DNA of 58,750 bases from Ramlibacter sp. (GCA_028291885.1 JAQGNJ010000027.1:1-58750), one strand, 5' to 3'. Numbered from the stretch's first letter, positions 47,443 to 57,262 are shown. Numbers and translations: made by a program. Notes: generated by a model from the sequence alone, not told the origin.

Positions 47443-48780
47443 TCAGGGATTCGGGGGCATGCGGTGCTCGACCCGGTCGAGCACCTCCTCCGGCTCGTCG
47501 GCGTCCGCCGGCGTTTCGTTGTTCAGCACCTGCTGCATGCGCGCCGTGTCCAGATCGCCCGTCCACTTCGCGACCACCACGGTGGCGACGCCGTTGCCGA
47601 TCAGGTTCGTCAGCGCGCGCGCTTCGGACATGAAGCGGTCGATGCCCAGGATCAGCGCCAGGCCGGCGACCGGCACATGGCCCAACGCCGACAGCGTCGC
47701 GGCCAGCACGATGAAGCCGCTGCCCGTCACCCCCGCCGCGCCCTTGGACGTGAGCAGCAGGACCAGCAGCAAGGTGATTTGCTGGCCGACCGTCATCGGC
47801 GTGTTGGTGGCCTGCGCGATGAACACGGCCGCCATGGTCAGGTAGATCGAGGTGCCGTCCAGATTGAACGAGTAGCCGGTCGGGATCACCAGGCCGACGA
47901 CCGACTTGCGCGCCCCCAGGTTCTCCATCTTGGTCATCATGCGCGGCAGCACCGACTCCGACGACGACGTGCCCAGCACGATCAGCAGCTCCTCCTTGAT
48001 GTACTTGATGAACTTCCAGATCGAGAAGCCGTGGATGCGGGCGATGGCGCCGAGCACGGCGAAGATGAAGACCAGGCAGGTGGCGTAGAAAGTCGCCATC
48101 AGCTGGCCGAGCTGCAGCAGCGAACCCACGCCGTACTTGCCGATCGTGAACGCCATCGCGCCGAACGCGCCGATCGGCGCCACCCGCATGATGTAGCCGA
48201 CGATGCCGAACAGCACGTGCGACAGCTTCTCGATGAAGTCGAACACCAGCGTGCCGCGGCCGCCGAACTTGTGCAGCGCGAAGCCGAACAGCACGGCGAA
48301 CAGCAGCACCTGCAGGATTTCGCCCCGGGCGAAGGCGTCGACGACCGTGTTGGGAATGACGTTGAGCAGGAAGTCCGTCGTCGAGGTCATCTGGCCCGGC
48401 TTGGTGTACGCGGCGACGCCCGCCGTGTCCAGCGAGGCGACGTCGATGTTCATGCCGGCGCCGGGCCGGACGATGTTGATGATCAGCAGGCCGACGATCA
48501 GCGCGATGGAGCTCACGATCTCGAAGTACAGCAGCGCGAGGCCGCCGGTCTTGCCGACCTTCTTCATGTCTTCCATGCCGGCGATGCCGATGACGACCGT
48601 GCAGAAGATGATGGGCGCGATGATCATCTTGATCAGCTTGATGAAGCCGTCGCCCAGCGGCTTCATCGCCTCGCCGGTCTGCGGCGCGAAGTAGCCGAGC
48701 AGCACCCCGATGACGATGGCCGTCACCACCTGGAAGTACAGCGACTTGTAGAGTGGCTTGCGGGCCGCCTGCTGTTCCAT
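47443..48780 (-). CDS. dctA: C4-dicarboxylate/cation symporter DctA
   Basis: Sodium- or proton-coupled uptake of succinate, fumarate and malate (glutamate-transporter fold), 445 residues with eight TM helices and two re-entrant loops. '[20 protein letters not shown]' starts the family; '[20 protein letters not shown]' is the serine-rich hairpin 1, '[16 protein letters not shown]' the NMDGT-like ion site and '[20 protein letters not shown]' hairpin 2. The ATG at 48780 has an excellent GGAGG; an upstream in-frame start is less likely. Confidence 0.92.
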   Translation of the reverse strand: MEQQAARKPLYKSLYFQVVTAIVIGVLLGYFAPQTGEAMKPLGDGFIKLIKMIIAPIIFCTVVIGIAGMEDMKKVGKTGGLALLYFEIVSSIALIVGLLIINIVRPGAGMNIDVASLDTAGVAAYTKPGQMTSTTDFLLNVIPNTVVDAFARGEILQVLLFAVLFGFALHKFGGRGTLVFDFIEKLSHVLFGIVGYIMRVAPIGAFGAMAFTIGKYGVGSLLQLGQLMATFYATCLVFIFAVLGAIARIHGFSIWKFIKYIKEELLIVLGTSSSESVLPRMMTKMENLGARKSVVGLVIPTGYSFNLDGTSIYLTMAAVFIAQATNTPMTVGQQITLLLVLLLTSKGAAGVTGSGFIVLAATLSALGHVPVAGLALILGIDRFMSEARALTNLIGNGVATVVVAKWTGDLDTARMQQVLNNETPADADEPEEVLDRVEHRMPPNP

Positions 48781-48923
48781 GTTGCCTCCATCGCCGTGTT
48801 GGCGCACTAGCGTAGCACCGGGAGCCGCGCGATTGCGCCATTTGCACGGATGGGTTCGGAGCGCCTGACTGCGAGCTGATCCGGCGCCACCGGGCTTACG
48901 ATCGCAACGAGGAGATCACACCG

Positions 48924-49352
48924 ATGACACGCATCCGCATCACCGCCGCAGGCTTGGACTTCGTGGCCGAGACGCAGCCTGACGCGCCGCGCACCTGCGC
49001 CGCTTTCCTGCGGCTGCTGCCTTACCGCCAGAAGCTCATCCACGTGCGCTGGAGCGGCGAGGGCTGCTGGGTGCCGCTGGGCGACTTCCGGCTGGAGGTG
49101 GACGGCACGCCTGTCGGCTTCGAGAACCACACGCAGCATCCCTCGCGCGGCGACATCCTGTTCTACCCCGGCGGCTACAGCGAAACCGAGATCATCTGGG
49201 CCTACGGCTCCTGCAGCTTCGCCAGCAAGATGGGCGCGCTGGCCGGCAACCACTTCCTCACGGTCGTGCAGGGCCAGGAGAACCTGCGCGCGCTCGGCAC
49301 CAAGGTGCTGTGGGAGGGAGCGCAGGACGTGCTGTTCGAGCTGGCCGACTGA
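48924..49352 (+). CDS. DUF3830 family protein (cyclophilin-like fold)
   Basis: A 142-residue soluble protein. 'AFLRLLPYRQKLIHVRWSGE', 'HPSRGDILFYPGGYSETEII' and 'GALAGNHFLTVVQG' match DUF3830, a small beta-barrel family related in fold to cyclophilin-like proteins and often found next to transport or catabolic genes in Burkholderiales. No catalytic role is known. It is divergent from dctA, which may hint at a link to organic-acid use. Confidence 0.78.
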   Translation: MTRIRITAAGLDFVAETQPDAPRTCAAFLRLLPYRQKLIHVRWSGEGCWVPLGDFRLEVDGTPVGFENHTQHPSRGDILFYPGGYSETEIIWAYGSCSFASKMGALAGNHFLTVVQGQENLRALGTKVLWEGAQDVLFELAD

Positions 49353-49370
49353 ACCGCAGCCGCCTGCGGC

Positions 49371-50014
49371 TCACCTGGGCTGCAGGCCGGGCGGGGCGGC
49401 CTCCACCGCCGGCGGCAGATGCTGCAGCCCGTTCATGCTCGAGGCCAGGATCACGCAAGCCTGCAGGACGAAGCCCGCGAATGCGAGCCCCAGGCAGGCG
49501 GGCTCGCCCCAGAGGCCGCCCACCAGCGCGCCGATCGCCGCGCCCCAGCATCGCGCCCGGCGTGATGCTCTGGCGCAGTGTCGTCGTCGTGATGGTCCAG
49601 ACGATGGGGCCGGCGCCGAACAGGAAGAACGCGATGCCCGCAAGCACGCCCGATGGCAGCGCCAGCGTCCCGACCATTGCGCCGGCGGCCAGCACCGACA
49701 CCGCGGGCCCGAACTGGATCGCGCGGCCGAACGCCATTGCGCCGACGACCCGCGGCGCCAGCAGCGCACCCAGCACCATCCCCGCGCCGTAGCAGCCGAG
49801 CGTGAATCCCACCGCCTGCGTGCTCAGGCCGAGCGAGCGCACGGCGCAGGGAACATAGGCCGCCTGCAGCACGAACCAGGAGACGTTCCAGGCCACGCCG
49901 GTCAGCAGCACAGGGCGCAGCAGCTTGTGGCGCCAGACGAAGTGCGCACCGTCCCGCGCCGAGGTTGGCCGCCGCCAGGGCGCGGAAGGAGCGGGGAAGC
50001 TGGGTCGTCGACAT
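49371..50014 (-). pseudogene. MFS transporter remnant with two internal deletions
   Basis: Starts with an intact MFS-like N-terminus ('MSTTQLPRSFRALAAANLGA'), then jumps, out of frame, to 'RDGAHFVWRHKLLRPVLLTG', normally more than 200 residues further on, so the first six helices are missing. Helices 7-11 continue to 'TLRQSITPGAMLGR', where a second gap and frame change removes about 15-20 residues before 'IGALVGGLWGEPACLGLAFA' and the stop at 49371. No functional carrier can result. It was probably a drug or metabolite exporter. Confidence 0.8.
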
Positions 50015-50129
50015 GCTGCGAGTCTCGCCGAAACCGCAATGCTGGCCGCGCGCCGTGCCGGCGGCTCGCCGTTTGCGGACATGCGAACGGCGGCGCATCA
50101 TCCGATCCGCTTGGCAACCACGCACTGAC

Positions 50130-50342
50130 GTGCGCATCGACTATGGCGTCGCCGGCTTTGGCGGCGTCTGCCCGCCCGAAGGCGACCCGCCGCACCGCTA
50201 CGTCTTCACCGTGCACGCGCTCGGCGTCGACAGGCTGGACCTGCCGCCCGACCCGACGGCGGCACTCGCGGGCTTCATGGTGAACGCGAATTCGCTCGGC
50301 AAGGCGAGCTTCGAGGCGCGCTACGGGAGAGGGAAGAAGTAG
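50130..50342 (+). pseudogene. C-terminal fragment of a YbhB/YbcL (PEBP-like) protein
   Basis: About 70 codons, 'VRIDYGVAGFGGVCPPEGD' to 'NSLGKASFEARYGRGKK', closely match the last 70 residues of the intact PEBP-like gene 100 bp downstream. The first 120 residues are absent. It is either an incomplete tandem duplicate or a second gene that lost its 5' end in the same event that damaged the adjacent MFS gene. Confidence 0.78.
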
Positions 50343-50447
50343 CCGTCCACCGCGGCCTGCGCCGGCGCCGGCCGGTCAGAGAAAGCCCCCTTGGCAAGCT
50401 CAGCCGTTCGTCTCATGATGCGGCTCCCACACCAAAGGAGGTTCGCC

Positions 50448-51017
50448 ATGTCCGTGATGCAACGCACCCTCGCCGCCGCCGCGCTCGCCGGCGCCGCCAC
50501 ACTCGCCCAGGCCGCCGGCTTCACGCTGGAAAGCCCGGACATCAAGCCGGGCGGGACCATCGACAAGAAGTTCGAATTCAACAGCTTCGGCTGCTCGGGC
50601 GAGAACAAGTCGCCGGCGCTCAAGTGGAGCGGCGCGCCCAAGGACACCAAGGGCTACGCCGTCACGGTGTACGACCCCGACGCGCCCACCGGCTCGGGCT
50701 GGTGGCACTGGTTCGTGATCAACCTGCCGGCCGGCACCACCGAGCTGAAGGCCGATGCCGGCGCCGCCGGCGGCGCCAACCTGCCCAAGGGCGCCAGCCA
50801 GGTCCGGACCGACTACGGCGTCCCCGCCTGGGGTGGCGTCTGCCCGCCGCAGGGCGACAAGCCGCACCGCTACATCTTCACCGTCCACGCGCTCAAGACC
50901 GGCAAGCTCGATATCCCGGCCGATGCGACCGCGGCGCTCGCGGGCTTCATGGTCAATGCGAACTCGATCGGGAAGGCGAGCTTCACCGCCAAGTACGGCA
51001 GGGCGAAAGCCAAGTGA
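50448..51017 (+). CDS. YbhB/YbcL family PEBP-like protein, exported
   Basis: A 189-residue protein of the phosphatidylethanolamine-binding family. A signal peptide ('TLAAAALAGAATLAQAAG') precedes 'FTLESPDIKPGGTIDKKFEF', and the ligand-pocket motif 'YAVTVYDPDAPTGSGWWHW' and 'GGVCPPQGDKPHRYIFTVHA' are intact. Family members bind anionic groups; the bacterial periplasmic role is unclear. The ATG has a perfect AAAGGAGG site. A truncated copy of its 3' part lies just upstream. Confidence 0.87.
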   Translation: MSVMQRTLAAAALAGAATLAQAAGFTLESPDIKPGGTIDKKFEFNSFGCSGENKSPALKWSGAPKDTKGYAVTVYDPDAPTGSGWWHWFVINLPAGTTELKADAGAAGGANLPKGASQVRTDYGVPAWGGVCPPQGDKPHRYIFTVHALKTGKLDIPADATAALAGFMVNANSIGKASFTAKYGRAKAK

Positions 51018-51068
51018 GGCGGTGTCGCCGGCGCGGCTTCGGGGGGATCTTGCAACTGCGTGACCGCG

Positions 51069-52028
51069 CTACGAAGCCTTTCGGGTCGCCGCCGGCCGTG
51101 CGCCGTCGCCCCCGTCCCGCGTCCGCGCCGCGACCCTCTCCACCTGCACCCTAAGCAGTTCCTCGAACTTCGCCGCCGCCGGCGAAGCGGTCCGGTCACC
51201 GCGCCTGCAGATCCCGATCGGCCGCATCGGGGCCGGCCGCTTCAGGCGCTTCCAGGCCAGGCCGGTCATGTTGATCTCGCCCAGCACCATGGCCGGGATG
51301 AAGGTCATGCCGAAGCCCGCGCGGACCATGCTCAGCGCGGTGAACATGTTGGCCACTTCGTAGTCCGCTTCGCGCGTGATGCCGTGGGCGGCGAGGGCCG
51401 CCGAAACCTGCTCGTAGGTGCTGGAGTCGCGCACCAGCATCACGAGCGATTCGTTCTTGAGCGACTGCCAGCGCAACTGCGCCACGGCGGCCTTGGGGTC
51501 GGACTGGGGCATCACGGCAACCAGTTCGTCGTCGAACAGGTGCTCGAAGCGCAGCCCCGTGTCGCCGCGGCCGGCGGCGCAGACGGCGAAGTCGACCTCG
51601 CCCTGCGCCACGCGTTCCAGCAAGGGGCCGTTGTAGTCCTCCCGCATGCTCACCTTCACGCCGGGGAAACTCTTGCGCAGTTCGCCGAGCGCCCGCGTCA
51701 CGACCCCGATGGCGAGCGACGCCAGCGTCCCGACGCGGATGTGGCCGTGCTCGACCCGGGCGATGGCCCGCGCTTCCTCGCAGGCGTCGTCGATCTCGAC
51801 CACGCCGCGCTTCATCTTCGCGTGCAACACGACGCCGGCGTCCGTCAGGACGATGCGCCGCGTCGTCCGGTCGAACAGCCGCACGCCCAGGCTCGCCTCC
51901 AGCTCGCGGACCAGCTGCGAGAACGCCGATTGCGTGATGTGCATCACCTCGGCGGCGCGGCTGAACGAGAGCAGCTCGCCAGCCAGCAGGAAGCCCTCGA
52001 TCTGGCGCAGCGTGACGTTGCTTTTCAT
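51069..52028 (-). CDS. LysR family transcriptional regulator
   Basis: A 319-residue LTTR with HTH 'LSFSRAAEVMHITQSAFSQL' then 'VRELEASLGVRLFDRTTRR', and an effector domain ('GHIRVGTLASLAIGVVTRAL' about residue 93). It is divergent from the Bug receptor at 52171 over about 140 bp, so it probably regulates the receptor and the dioxygenase behind it. The last 20 residues are a basic, low-complexity tail. Confidence 0.9.
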   Translation of the reverse strand: MKSNVTLRQIEGFLLAGELLSFSRAAEVMHITQSAFSQLVRELEASLGVRLFDRTTRRIVLTDAGVVLHAKMKRGVVEIDDACEEARAIARVEHGHIRVGTLASLAIGVVTRALGELRKSFPGVKVSMREDYNGPLLERVAQGEVDFAVCAAGRGDTGLRFEHLFDDELVAVMPQSDPKAAVAQLRWQSLKNESLVMLVRDSSTYEQVSAALAAHGITREADYEVANMFTALSMVRAGFGMTFIPAMVLGEINMTGLAWKRLKRPAPMRPIGICRRGDRTASPAAAKFEELLRVQVERVAARTRDGGDGARPAATRKAS

Positions 52029-52170
52029 CGGATCCTGTCTCCTGCGCCGCGCGTCGATTGTGAAGCTTGCCTACTGAGTCGAGAAGCATAAATCAATTGC
52101 GCTTATCCCCAGCGCCTGCTTCAATCCGACGCAGATTTCGCCGGTTTTCAAAGGCGACACAGGAGACTCG

Positions 52171-53133
52171 ATGAAGCTCATCCGCACGGCAGCGCTGCTG
52201 CTCGCCGCCACCTTTGCCGCAACGGCGCAGGCCGCCTATCCGGACAAGCCGATCCGCATCGTCGTGCCCTATCCGCCCGGCGGCACCACCGACCTGTTGA
52301 CCCGCCTGGTCGCGCAGAAACTTTCCGAGAGCATCAAGCAGCCGGTTCTGGTGGACAACCGCGCCGGCGGCGCCGCGATGATCGGCAGCGACCTGGTCGC
52401 CAAGAGCGCGCCCGACGGCTACACGCTGCTGTCCACCGGCGCCGGCCCGCACGTCATCAACGTCAGCCTGTTCCCGAAGATCCCGTACGACCCGGTCCGC
52501 GACTTCGCTCCCATCACGCTGATGTCGATCAACCCGCTGCTGATGGTGGTGCCGGCGGCGATGCCGGTGAACACGGCGCAGGAATTCATTGCCTGGGCCC
52601 GCGAGCACAAGGACAAGGCCAACTACTGCTCGATCGGCCTGGGCTCGCCTTCGCACCTGGCGGCCGAACTGTTCAAGCCGCTCGCCGGGATCGAGATGAC
52701 GCACATCCCCTACGGCGGCAGCGGCCCGGCGATCACGGCCACCATCGGCGGCGTCTGCTCGGTGCTGTTCGACAGCGTCCTGTCCTCGGGCCCGCACGTC
52801 AAGTCGGGCAAGCTCAAGGTGCTGGCCACCGGCAACAAGCAGCGCCTGCCGTCCTGGCCCAACGTGCCCACGCTGGCCGAAGCCGGCCTGCCCACATTCG
52901 AGGCCTTCACCTGGGGCGCGCTGCTCGCCCCGGCCGGCACGCCGCATGACGTGGTCGCCAGGCTGCAGGCGGAAATGGCCAGGATCTTCGCCATGCCCGA
53001 CGTGCGCCAGAAGATCGAAGACATGGGCGCGCTGCCCGGCGGCGGAACTTCCGCCGAACTCGATGCCTTCACCAGGTCCGAGATCCGCAAGTGGGCCAAG
53101 GTCATCAAGGACGGCAACATCAAACCCGAATGA
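52171..53133 (+). CDS. Bug-type (TctC) tripartite tricarboxylate transporter receptor
   Basis: Periplasmic binding protein of 320 residues. Signal peptide 'IRTAALLLAATFAATAQA', then 'YPDKPIRIVVPYPPGGTTDL' and 'MTHIPYGGSGPAITATIGG'. No membrane partners in the window. It is 19 nt from the dioxygenase gene downstream and divergent from a LysR gene, so it likely captures the substrate or a relative of the substrate of that enzyme. Confidence 0.9.
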   Translation: MKLIRTAALLLAATFAATAQAAYPDKPIRIVVPYPPGGTTDLLTRLVAQKLSESIKQPVLVDNRAGGAAMIGSDLVAKSAPDGYTLLSTGAGPHVINVSLFPKIPYDPVRDFAPITLMSINPLLMVVPAAMPVNTAQEFIAWAREHKDKANYCSIGLGSPSHLAAELFKPLAGIEMTHIPYGGSGPAITATIGGVCSVLFDSVLSSGPHVKSGKLKVLATGNKQRLPSWPNVPTLAEAGLPTFEAFTWGALLAPAGTPHDVVARLQAEMARIFAMPDVRQKIEDMGALPGGGTSAELDAFTRSEIRKWAKVIKDGNIKPE

Positions 53134-53152
53134 CGGCGACCAAGGAACCGAT

Positions 53153-54028
53153 ATGACACTCACGTACAAGCAACTGCATCCCTCCTTCGTCGGCGAGCCC
53201 AGCCCCATCGACCTGCGCAGCGCGAACGCGGGGGACCTGGCGGAAGTCAGGCGCGGAATGGACCACTACGGCGTGCTCGTGTTTCGCGGCCAGGCCTTCA
53301 GCGACGACGAGCAGCTCGCCTTCGCCGAGCGCTTCGACGGCACGCTGCATGCGAAAACATCGACCGCGGTGCTGGAGAAGAACCGCTTCGGCAACGAGGC
53401 GCTTTCCGACATCTCCAACGTCGGCAAGGACGGCCAGCTGCTCGCGGCCGACGACCGCCGTCGCATGAGCTCGCTGGCCAACCGGCTCTGGCATACGGAC
53501 GCGTCCTTCGTCGATCCCGCCGGCCGCTATTCGATGCTGTCGGCGCGGGTGATCCCGCCGGTCCACGCGAACACCGAGTTTGCCGACATGCGCGGCGCGT
53601 ACGACGCGCTGGACGACGAGATGAAGGCCGTCGTCGACGAGTTGAGCGTCCACCACTCGATCGCCTATTCGCGCGAGGTGCTGGGCTTCGAATTCGCCCC
53701 CGGCGAAAAGGAAATGCTCAAGGGCGCCGTCCACCCGCTGGTGCGCAGGTTCCCGGAGACGGGACGGCGCTCGCTGTACCTTGCGTCGCACGCGCAGAGC
53801 ATCGTCGGCTGGCCGGTGCCCGAGGCGCGGCTGCTGTTGCGCGACCTCATGGAGCACGCGACCCAGCCCCGTTTCGTCTACAGCCATCAGTGGCGGCTCG
53901 GCGACTTCGTCATCTGGGACAACCGCGCGACGATGCACCGCGCCACGCCCTTCGACGACAAGAAGTACCGGCGCGAACTGCGCCGGACGACGACGCTGGA
54001 CATCGCCAGGCCGGCCGCCGCCCACTAG
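53153..54028 (+). CDS. TauD/TfdA family Fe(II)/2-oxoglutarate dioxygenase
   Basis: A 291-residue dioxygenase that would couple oxidation of 2-oxoglutarate to hydroxylation of an organic substrate. The iron triad is seen: 'RLWHTDASFVDPAG' (HxD) about residue 108 and the distal His in 'NRATMHRATPFDD', with 'RRTTTLDIARP' carrying the Arg that binds 2-oxoglutarate. 'YGVLVFRGQAFSDDEQLAFA' is the typical N-terminal motif, and the 2,4-D/aryloxyalkanoate-like subclass (TfdA) is the nearest pattern. AAGGA precedes the ATG. Substrate is unknown. Confidence 0.85.
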   Translation: MTLTYKQLHPSFVGEPSPIDLRSANAGDLAEVRRGMDHYGVLVFRGQAFSDDEQLAFAERFDGTLHAKTSTAVLEKNRFGNEALSDISNVGKDGQLLAADDRRRMSSLANRLWHTDASFVDPAGRYSMLSARVIPPVHANTEFADMRGAYDALDDEMKAVVDELSVHHSIAYSREVLGFEFAPGEKEMLKGAVHPLVRRFPETGRRSLYLASHAQSIVGWPVPEARLLLRDLMEHATQPRFVYSHQWRLGDFVIWDNRATMHRATPFDDKKYRRELRRTTTLDIARPAAAH

Positions 54029-54071
54029 CGCGGCGTGGCCGGGCCGGCGCTTGCGGCCGGCCCGCCGAAGC

Positions 54072-55073
54072 TCAGTTCGCCTTGGGCTTGAACTTGCCGA
54101 TGATGGCCTGGTACTTGGTCACTTCGGTTTGCAGGTGCGCCTGGAACTGCGCCGGCGTGCCGAACTTGGCGTCGGTCCCGGCGACGGCCAGCCGCTCGCG
54201 GATGGACGGCTCGGCCAGCGCCTTGCGGATCGCGTCCGAGAGGCGGGTCTCCACGTCCTTGGGCAGGCCCGCCGGGCCGATGATGCCGAACCAGCTGCTC
54301 ACCTCATAACCCGGCAGGCCGTGCTCGGCCACCGTCGGGATGTTGGGAAACTCCGGCGAACGCGATGCGGCCAGCGTTGCATACATCTTGGCCCTGCCGG
54401 TGTCGACCAGGGGCTTGGCGCTGCGCAGCACGGTGATCAGCAGGTCGATCTGGCCGCCCATCAGGTCCTGCGTCGCGGGAGCGAGGCCCTTGTACGGCAC
54501 GTCGGTGAACTGCGCGCCCGACATCTGCGTCATCCAGGCCAGGCCGATGGAAAAGGGATTGCCCGGGCCCAGGGTGCCCAGCGACAGCTTGCCCGGCTGG
54601 CTCTTGCCCTGCGCGAGGATCTCCTTGAAATCGGCCGCCGGCAGCGTGGGCCGGCCGATGATGACCAGCGGCAGCGTGCCCCACTGCGCGACCAGCGAGA
54701 AATCCTTGAAGGTGTCGTAGGGCAGCTTGGCCGTGCCCAGGATGGCCTCGCCTCCCGGCATCGACGTGAGCACGTGGTTGATCGCGAATGCGTTCTCCAC
54801 CATGCCGATGGTGTAGCCGTCGGCCGGCGAGCGCGCCACCAGCGTCGTCGCGATGATGGTGCTGGCGCCGCCGCGGTTGTCGATGATCACCGGCTGGCCC
54901 AGCTGGGCCGACATGCCCTCGGCCAGCACGCGCGCAGCCGCGTCGGCGGGACCGCCGGCCGGGAAGGGCACCACCAGCTTCAGCGGCTTGCCGGGAAAGG
55001 CCTGGCTCCAGCCGGCCAGCGGCAGCGCCAGGGCCAGCGCAGCGACCAGGCTGCTGAAAATGCGTCGTTTCAT
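54072..55073 (-). CDS. Bug-type (TctC) tripartite tricarboxylate transporter receptor
   Basis: A 333-residue periplasmic receptor: signal peptide 'LVAALALALPLAGWSQA', then 'PLKLVVPFPAGGPADAAARV' and 'FTDVPYKGLAPATQDLMGGQ'. It lies 32 nt after the flavin monooxygenase gene in the same direction, suggesting joint expression. It is convergent with the dioxygenase gene, so the islet carries two receptor-enzyme pairs facing each other. Confidence 0.9.
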   Translation of the reverse strand: MKRRIFSSLVAALALALPLAGWSQAFPGKPLKLVVPFPAGGPADAAARVLAEGMSAQLGQPVIIDNRGGASTIIATTLVARSPADGYTIGMVENAFAINHVLTSMPGGEAILGTAKLPYDTFKDFSLVAQWGTLPLVIIGRPTLPAADFKEILAQGKSQPGKLSLGTLGPGNPFSIGLAWMTQMSGAQFTDVPYKGLAPATQDLMGGQIDLLITVLRSAKPLVDTGRAKMYATLAASRSPEFPNIPTVAEHGLPGYEVSSWFGIIGPAGLPKDVETRLSDAIRKALAEPSIRERLAVAGTDAKFGTPAQFQAHLQTEVTKYQAIIGKFKPKAN

Positions 55074-55105
55074 GTTGTCTCCTCGGGTTGATGGGGCTTG
55101 CGGTC

Positions 55106-56344
55106 TCAGTCCGCGTTGACGGTTGCGATGTCGAAGCCGGCCAGCCGCTTGTAGTCGTCGGCGATGGACTGGCGCTCGGCATGGGGGATGACCTTGTCGA
55201 TGTCGTCGAAGCCCTGCGGCGCCAGGTCGTCGGCCAGCTTCATCACGCGCTCCGGGCCGCTCTGGCGGTTGGCCAGAACGACGCCGGCCGTGGCGGGGCG
55301 GCGCTCGGATTCGTAGCGCTCCAGCGCCTTCTCCACGCCGGGCTCGGCCAGCAGTGCCGCGGTGATCGCCTCGGCGTCGAGGATGGCCTGCGACGAGCCG
55401 TTCGATCCCATGGGGTACATCGGGTGGGCCGCGTCGCCCAGCAACGTGGCGCGTCCGTCGGTCCAGCGCGCGAAGGGTTCGCGGTCCATCAGCGGGTACT
55501 CCCACACGGTCGTCGCCTTGGAGACCAGGGTGGGGATGTCCAGCCAGTCGAACTTCCAGCCCTCGAAGTACTTCAGCACGGTTTCCATGTTCGCGCGCTG
55601 GCTCCAGTCCTCGCGCTTGTACGGCGAGGGGCCGCCGACGCGGATGTCGGCGATCCAGTTGACCAGGGACCGGCCCTGCTTCTCGGCCTCGGTCGAGATC
55701 GGATAGCAGACGAACTTGTGCGGCGGCGTGCCGGCCATGATCATCGCGCGGCCGCCCATGAAGGGCTCCATCTCGGTCGTGGCGCGCCACATCACGATGC
55801 CGCTCCACACCGGCGGGCCTTCCCCCGGATGGATGCGCTCGCGCACGGTGGAATGGATACCGTCGGCGCCGATCAGCACGTCGGCCTTCACTTGCACCAG
55901 CCGCTGGTTGGCCGTGTCCCGGAACTGCGCGACGATGCCGTCGGCGCGGTTCTCGTAGTTCTCGAAGTGGTGGCCGGTCCTGACGTTCTCCTGGCCGAGT
56001 CGCGCCACCGCCGTCTTGTGCAGGATGACCTGCAGCTCGCCGCGATGGATCGAGAACTGCGGCCAGCGGTATCCCGCGCCCAGGCCGCGCGGCTCGGACC
56101 AGATCTGCTGGCCGAACTTGTTGAAGAAGGTGAGGGTCTCGGTGGGAATGGCCACGTCGTACAGGTCCTGCGGCAGGCCGAGTCCGGCCAGGCGCTTGAC
56201 CGCGTGCGGCAGCAGGTTGATCCCGACCCCGGCCGGCTTCACCTCCGGGACCGATTCGTACACCTGCACCTCGATGCCGGCCTGGTGCAGCATGAGGGCG
56301 GTGGTGAGCCCCCCGATGCCGCCGCCGACGATAACTACTTTCAT
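55106..56344 (-). CDS. Flavin-dependent monooxygenase (PHBH/salicylate-hydroxylase type)
   Basis: A 412-residue class A flavoprotein. 'MKVVIVGGGIGGLTTALML' is the FAD Rossmann motif (GxGxxG), 'VLIGADGIHSTVRERIHPG' the DG motif and 'ATLLGDAAHPMYPMGSNG' the second FAD-binding GD motif about residue 310. The family hydroxylates aromatic rings using NAD(P)H. Here it is divergent from an IclR regulator and followed by a Bug receptor, so it is a likely catabolic step whose substrate is imported via that receptor. Confidence 0.88.
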   Translation of the reverse strand: MKVVIVGGGIGGLTTALMLHQAGIEVQVYESVPEVKPAGVGINLLPHAVKRLAGLGLPQDLYDVAIPTETLTFFNKFGQQIWSEPRGLGAGYRWPQFSIHRGELQVILHKTAVARLGQENVRTGHHFENYENRADGIVAQFRDTANQRLVQVKADVLIGADGIHSTVRERIHPGEGPPVWSGIVMWRATTEMEPFMGGRAMIMAGTPPHKFVCYPISTEAEKQGRSLVNWIADIRVGGPSPYKREDWSQRANMETVLKYFEGWKFDWLDIPTLVSKATTVWEYPLMDREPFARWTDGRATLLGDAAHPMYPMGSNGSSQAILDAEAITAALLAEPGVEKALERYESERRPATAGVVLANRQSGPERVMKLADDLAPQGFDDIDKVIPHAERQSIADDYKRLAGFDIATVNAD

Positions 56345-56446
56345 GGGCTGCGCTCCTTGCGCTAAGTTCGGAAACGCGAATTGTATATTCTGGCACCAGT
56401 TATGATTAGTACAACTCGGGGCCGGCCCTGATACCGAAAGCAGGTC

Positions 56447-57262
56447 TTGGCAGAGCAACACCAAAAAACCCGCACCCTGGATGCGCCGGGAATCCAGTCG
56501 ATCGAGGTCGGCGCCGACATCCTGCGGGCGCTGGCCGACGCGGGCGGCCCGGTGGCGCTGACGCGGCTGGCGCAGCTCGCGGGGATGGAGCCGAGCAAGG
56601 CGCGGCGCTACCTGGTCAGCTTCCTGCGCTGCGGGCTTGTGGAACAGGACGGCCGCACGGGCCACTACCTGTTCGGCCCGCTGGCGTTCCGCATCGGCGT
56701 CGCTTCCTTCAACGCGATGGACCCGATCCGGCTGGGCGCCCGCACCCTGGTCGCCCTGCGCGACGCGACCGGCGAGACGGCGATGCTCTCGGTCTGGGGC
56801 GGCGCCGGTCCCACCATCGTGGGGCTGGAGGAGAGCGGCCAGCCCGTGATGCTGATCGCGCGCATGGGCGCGATGCTGCCGCTGCTCTCCAGCGCCAGCG
56901 GCCAGGTGTTCGCCGCCTTTCTCGACCAGCCCGCGGTGGCGGCTTGCGTGGCTCGCGAGTGGAAGGCGCTGTCGGCGCAGCGGCGGCGCGAGATCCTCGG
57001 CCCGCACAGGTCCATGGACGCCCTGCGCAAGGCGGTGCGCGCCGCCGGCTTCGCCGAGGTGCAGGACCAGCTGCAGTCGGGCATCCACGGATTCAGCGCG
57101 CCGGTGTTCTCGCACAAGGGCGGCATGGTCGCCGCCGTGACGCTCATCACCCGCAGCGGTGCGGAGAGCCGGCGCAAAGCGCCGCAGCTCGCGCGGGAAG
57201 TCGCCCACCGCGCGTCGGCGCTGTCGCAGGAGCTGGGCTACGCCGGGCCCGCTCCTACCTGA
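56447..57262 (+). CDS. IclR family transcriptional regulator
   Basis: A 271-residue regulator. The N-terminal winged helix ('GADILRALADAGGPVALTRL' and 'AGMEPSKARRYLVSFLRCGL') is followed by the IclR effector domain ('GETAMLSVWGGAGPTIVGLE', 'QVFAAFLDQPAV', 'FSHKGGMVAAVTLI'). It starts at TTG 56447, with AGG upstream and no better ATG. Divergent from the flavin monooxygenase across about 100 bp, which it probably controls. Confidence 0.87.
   Translation: MAEQHQKTRTLDAPGIQSIEVGADILRALADAGGPVALTRLAQLAGMEPSKARRYLVSFLRCGLVEQDGRTGHYLFGPLAFRIGVASFNAMDPIRLGARTLVALRDATGETAMLSVWGGAGPTIVGLEESGQPVMLIARMGAMLPLLSSASGQVFAAFLDQPAVAACVAREWKALSAQRRREILGPHRSMDALRKAVRAAGFAEVQDQLQSGIHGFSAPVFSHKGGMVAAVTLITRSGAESRRKAPQLAREVAHRASALSQELGYAGPAPT

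Noticed and set aside
56385-56402. TGGCAC-like sequence in the monooxygenase/IclR intergenic region as a second sigma-54 promoter
   Set aside because: The -12 GC is missing at the required spacing (GA instead), so it does not meet the RpoN pattern.
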